5,608 nucleotides of DNA from SVQP01 sp045594705 (GTDB lineage: Bacteria; Bacillota; Clostridia; Oscillospirales; CAG-272): the NCBI GenBank assembly GCA_045594705.1, contig JAZNZB010000013.1, forward strand, positions 1-5,608. Direction: 5' to 3'. The notes beneath the pieces were generated by a model, which was not told the DNA's origin, made no database searches, and saw nothing but the letters and a program-made list of their open reading frames with translations. This document shows positions 5,218-5,608 of the stretch, one piece after another (position 1 is the stretch's first letter; each line of letters opens with the position of its first letter). Made by a program: the position numbers and the translations under genes.

Positions 5218-5608
5218 ATGTCTGTTATCTTAATCGGCATGCCCTCGTGCGGCAAAAGCACTCTGGGGGTATTGCTTGCAAAAAAACTGGGTCTGGAATT
5301 CATCGATTCCGACCTGCTGATCCAAAAAAAGCATGGAAAACTGCTGCACGAGCTGATCGCAGAGCACGGAAACGAGGCATTTTTGACGCTGGAATCCGAG
5401 GTCAACTGCAGCATTAATGCTACCGATGCGGTCATTGCCACAGGTGGCAGCGCGGTATACAGCGAGGCAGCCATGGCACATCTTGCAACGCTTGGGAAGA
5501 TCGTGTATATCAAGATCTCTTACGAGGAAATGGCGACACGCCTTGGCGACTACGCGCACCGCGGCGTCATCATGCCCGCGGGATATACGCTGCGCGACCT
5601 GTACGACG
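5218..5608 (+). CDS. Shikimate kinase-like P-loop kinase (partial, 3' end missing)
   Basis: The first 130 residues are visible and the frame is open to the window edge; a shikimate kinase is usually about 165-180 residues. The fold is clear. The Walker A is G7-M-P-S-C-G-K13-S-T15. The F-I-D30-S-D32 motif matches the Asp pair that binds Mg and shikimate. The Gly-rich A-T-G76-G77-S78 matches the usual GGG of the shikimate site. A lid-like segment lies around D111-Y-A-H-R115-G. The usual FRxxE reads F55-L-T-L-E59, so the Arg that grips the shikimate carboxylate is Leu, and the third Gly is Ser. Comparable Clostridia proteins annotated as shikimate kinase share the GGS and the RG lid, as far as I recall. 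It could therefore be a paralogue with another small-molecule substrate. True AroK would phosphorylate shikimate at O3 in aromatic amino-acid synthesis. No other aro gene is in the window. Confidence 0.78.
   Translation, partial: MSVILIGMPSCGKSTLGVLLAKKLGLEFIDSDLLIQKKHGKLLHELIAEHGNEAFLTLESEVNCSINATDAVIATGGSAVYSEAAMAHLATLGKIVYIKISYEEMATRLGDYAHRGVIMPAGYTLRDLYD

Overview
The window looks like chromosomal DNA of a Bacillota (probably Clostridia) bacterium. The signs are strong AAGGAG-type ribosome binding sites, a consensus sigma-A promoter, short intergenic GTAGGG...CGCCC-type repeats, and a CPBP protease / tadA / type IA topoisomerase cluster. The lineage is inferred from style only; no rRNA or other marker gene is present.

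Left edge (1-159): this is not genome sequence. Positions 76-159 match the MGI/BGI DNBSEQ library adapter as I recall it: a 32-nt arm, a 10-nt sample barcode at 108-117 and a 42-nt arm. It lies between two identical 75-bp copies of the same DNA (1-75 and 160-234). A 75-bp insert read more than once around a DNA-nanoball concatemer gives exactly this layout. The real sequence most likely starts at 160, and position 1 is probably an uncorrected contig end.

Region 174-1082 (minus strand): a lipoprotein-like membrane protein of unknown function. It has a lipobox signal peptide, an outer domain, three membrane segments and an acidic cytoplasmic tail.

Region 1083-1361: a divergent intergenic stretch. 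It holds a perfect TTGACA-17-TATAAT promoter for the plus-strand genes. The -35 box lies at the right edge of a 98-bp segment bounded by an 8-bp inverted repeat.

Region 1362-5080 (plus strand): a compact presumed operon. It encodes a CPBP-family intramembrane protease, tRNA adenosine deaminase TadA (4-bp ATGA overlap) and a DNA topoisomerase III-like type IA enzyme (24-bp gap). These are mostly housekeeping functions: membrane proteolysis, wobble inosine formation and DNA decatenation or relaxation. No shared pathway is evident.

Region 5081-5608: a 137-bp gap with a hairpin repeat, then the start of a shikimate-kinase-like P-loop gene that runs off the window. It keeps the nucleotide-binding motifs but lacks two usual shikimate-site features, so its substrate is uncertain.

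I see no new defence, mobile or CRISPR system. The most striking signal is the adapter artefact.
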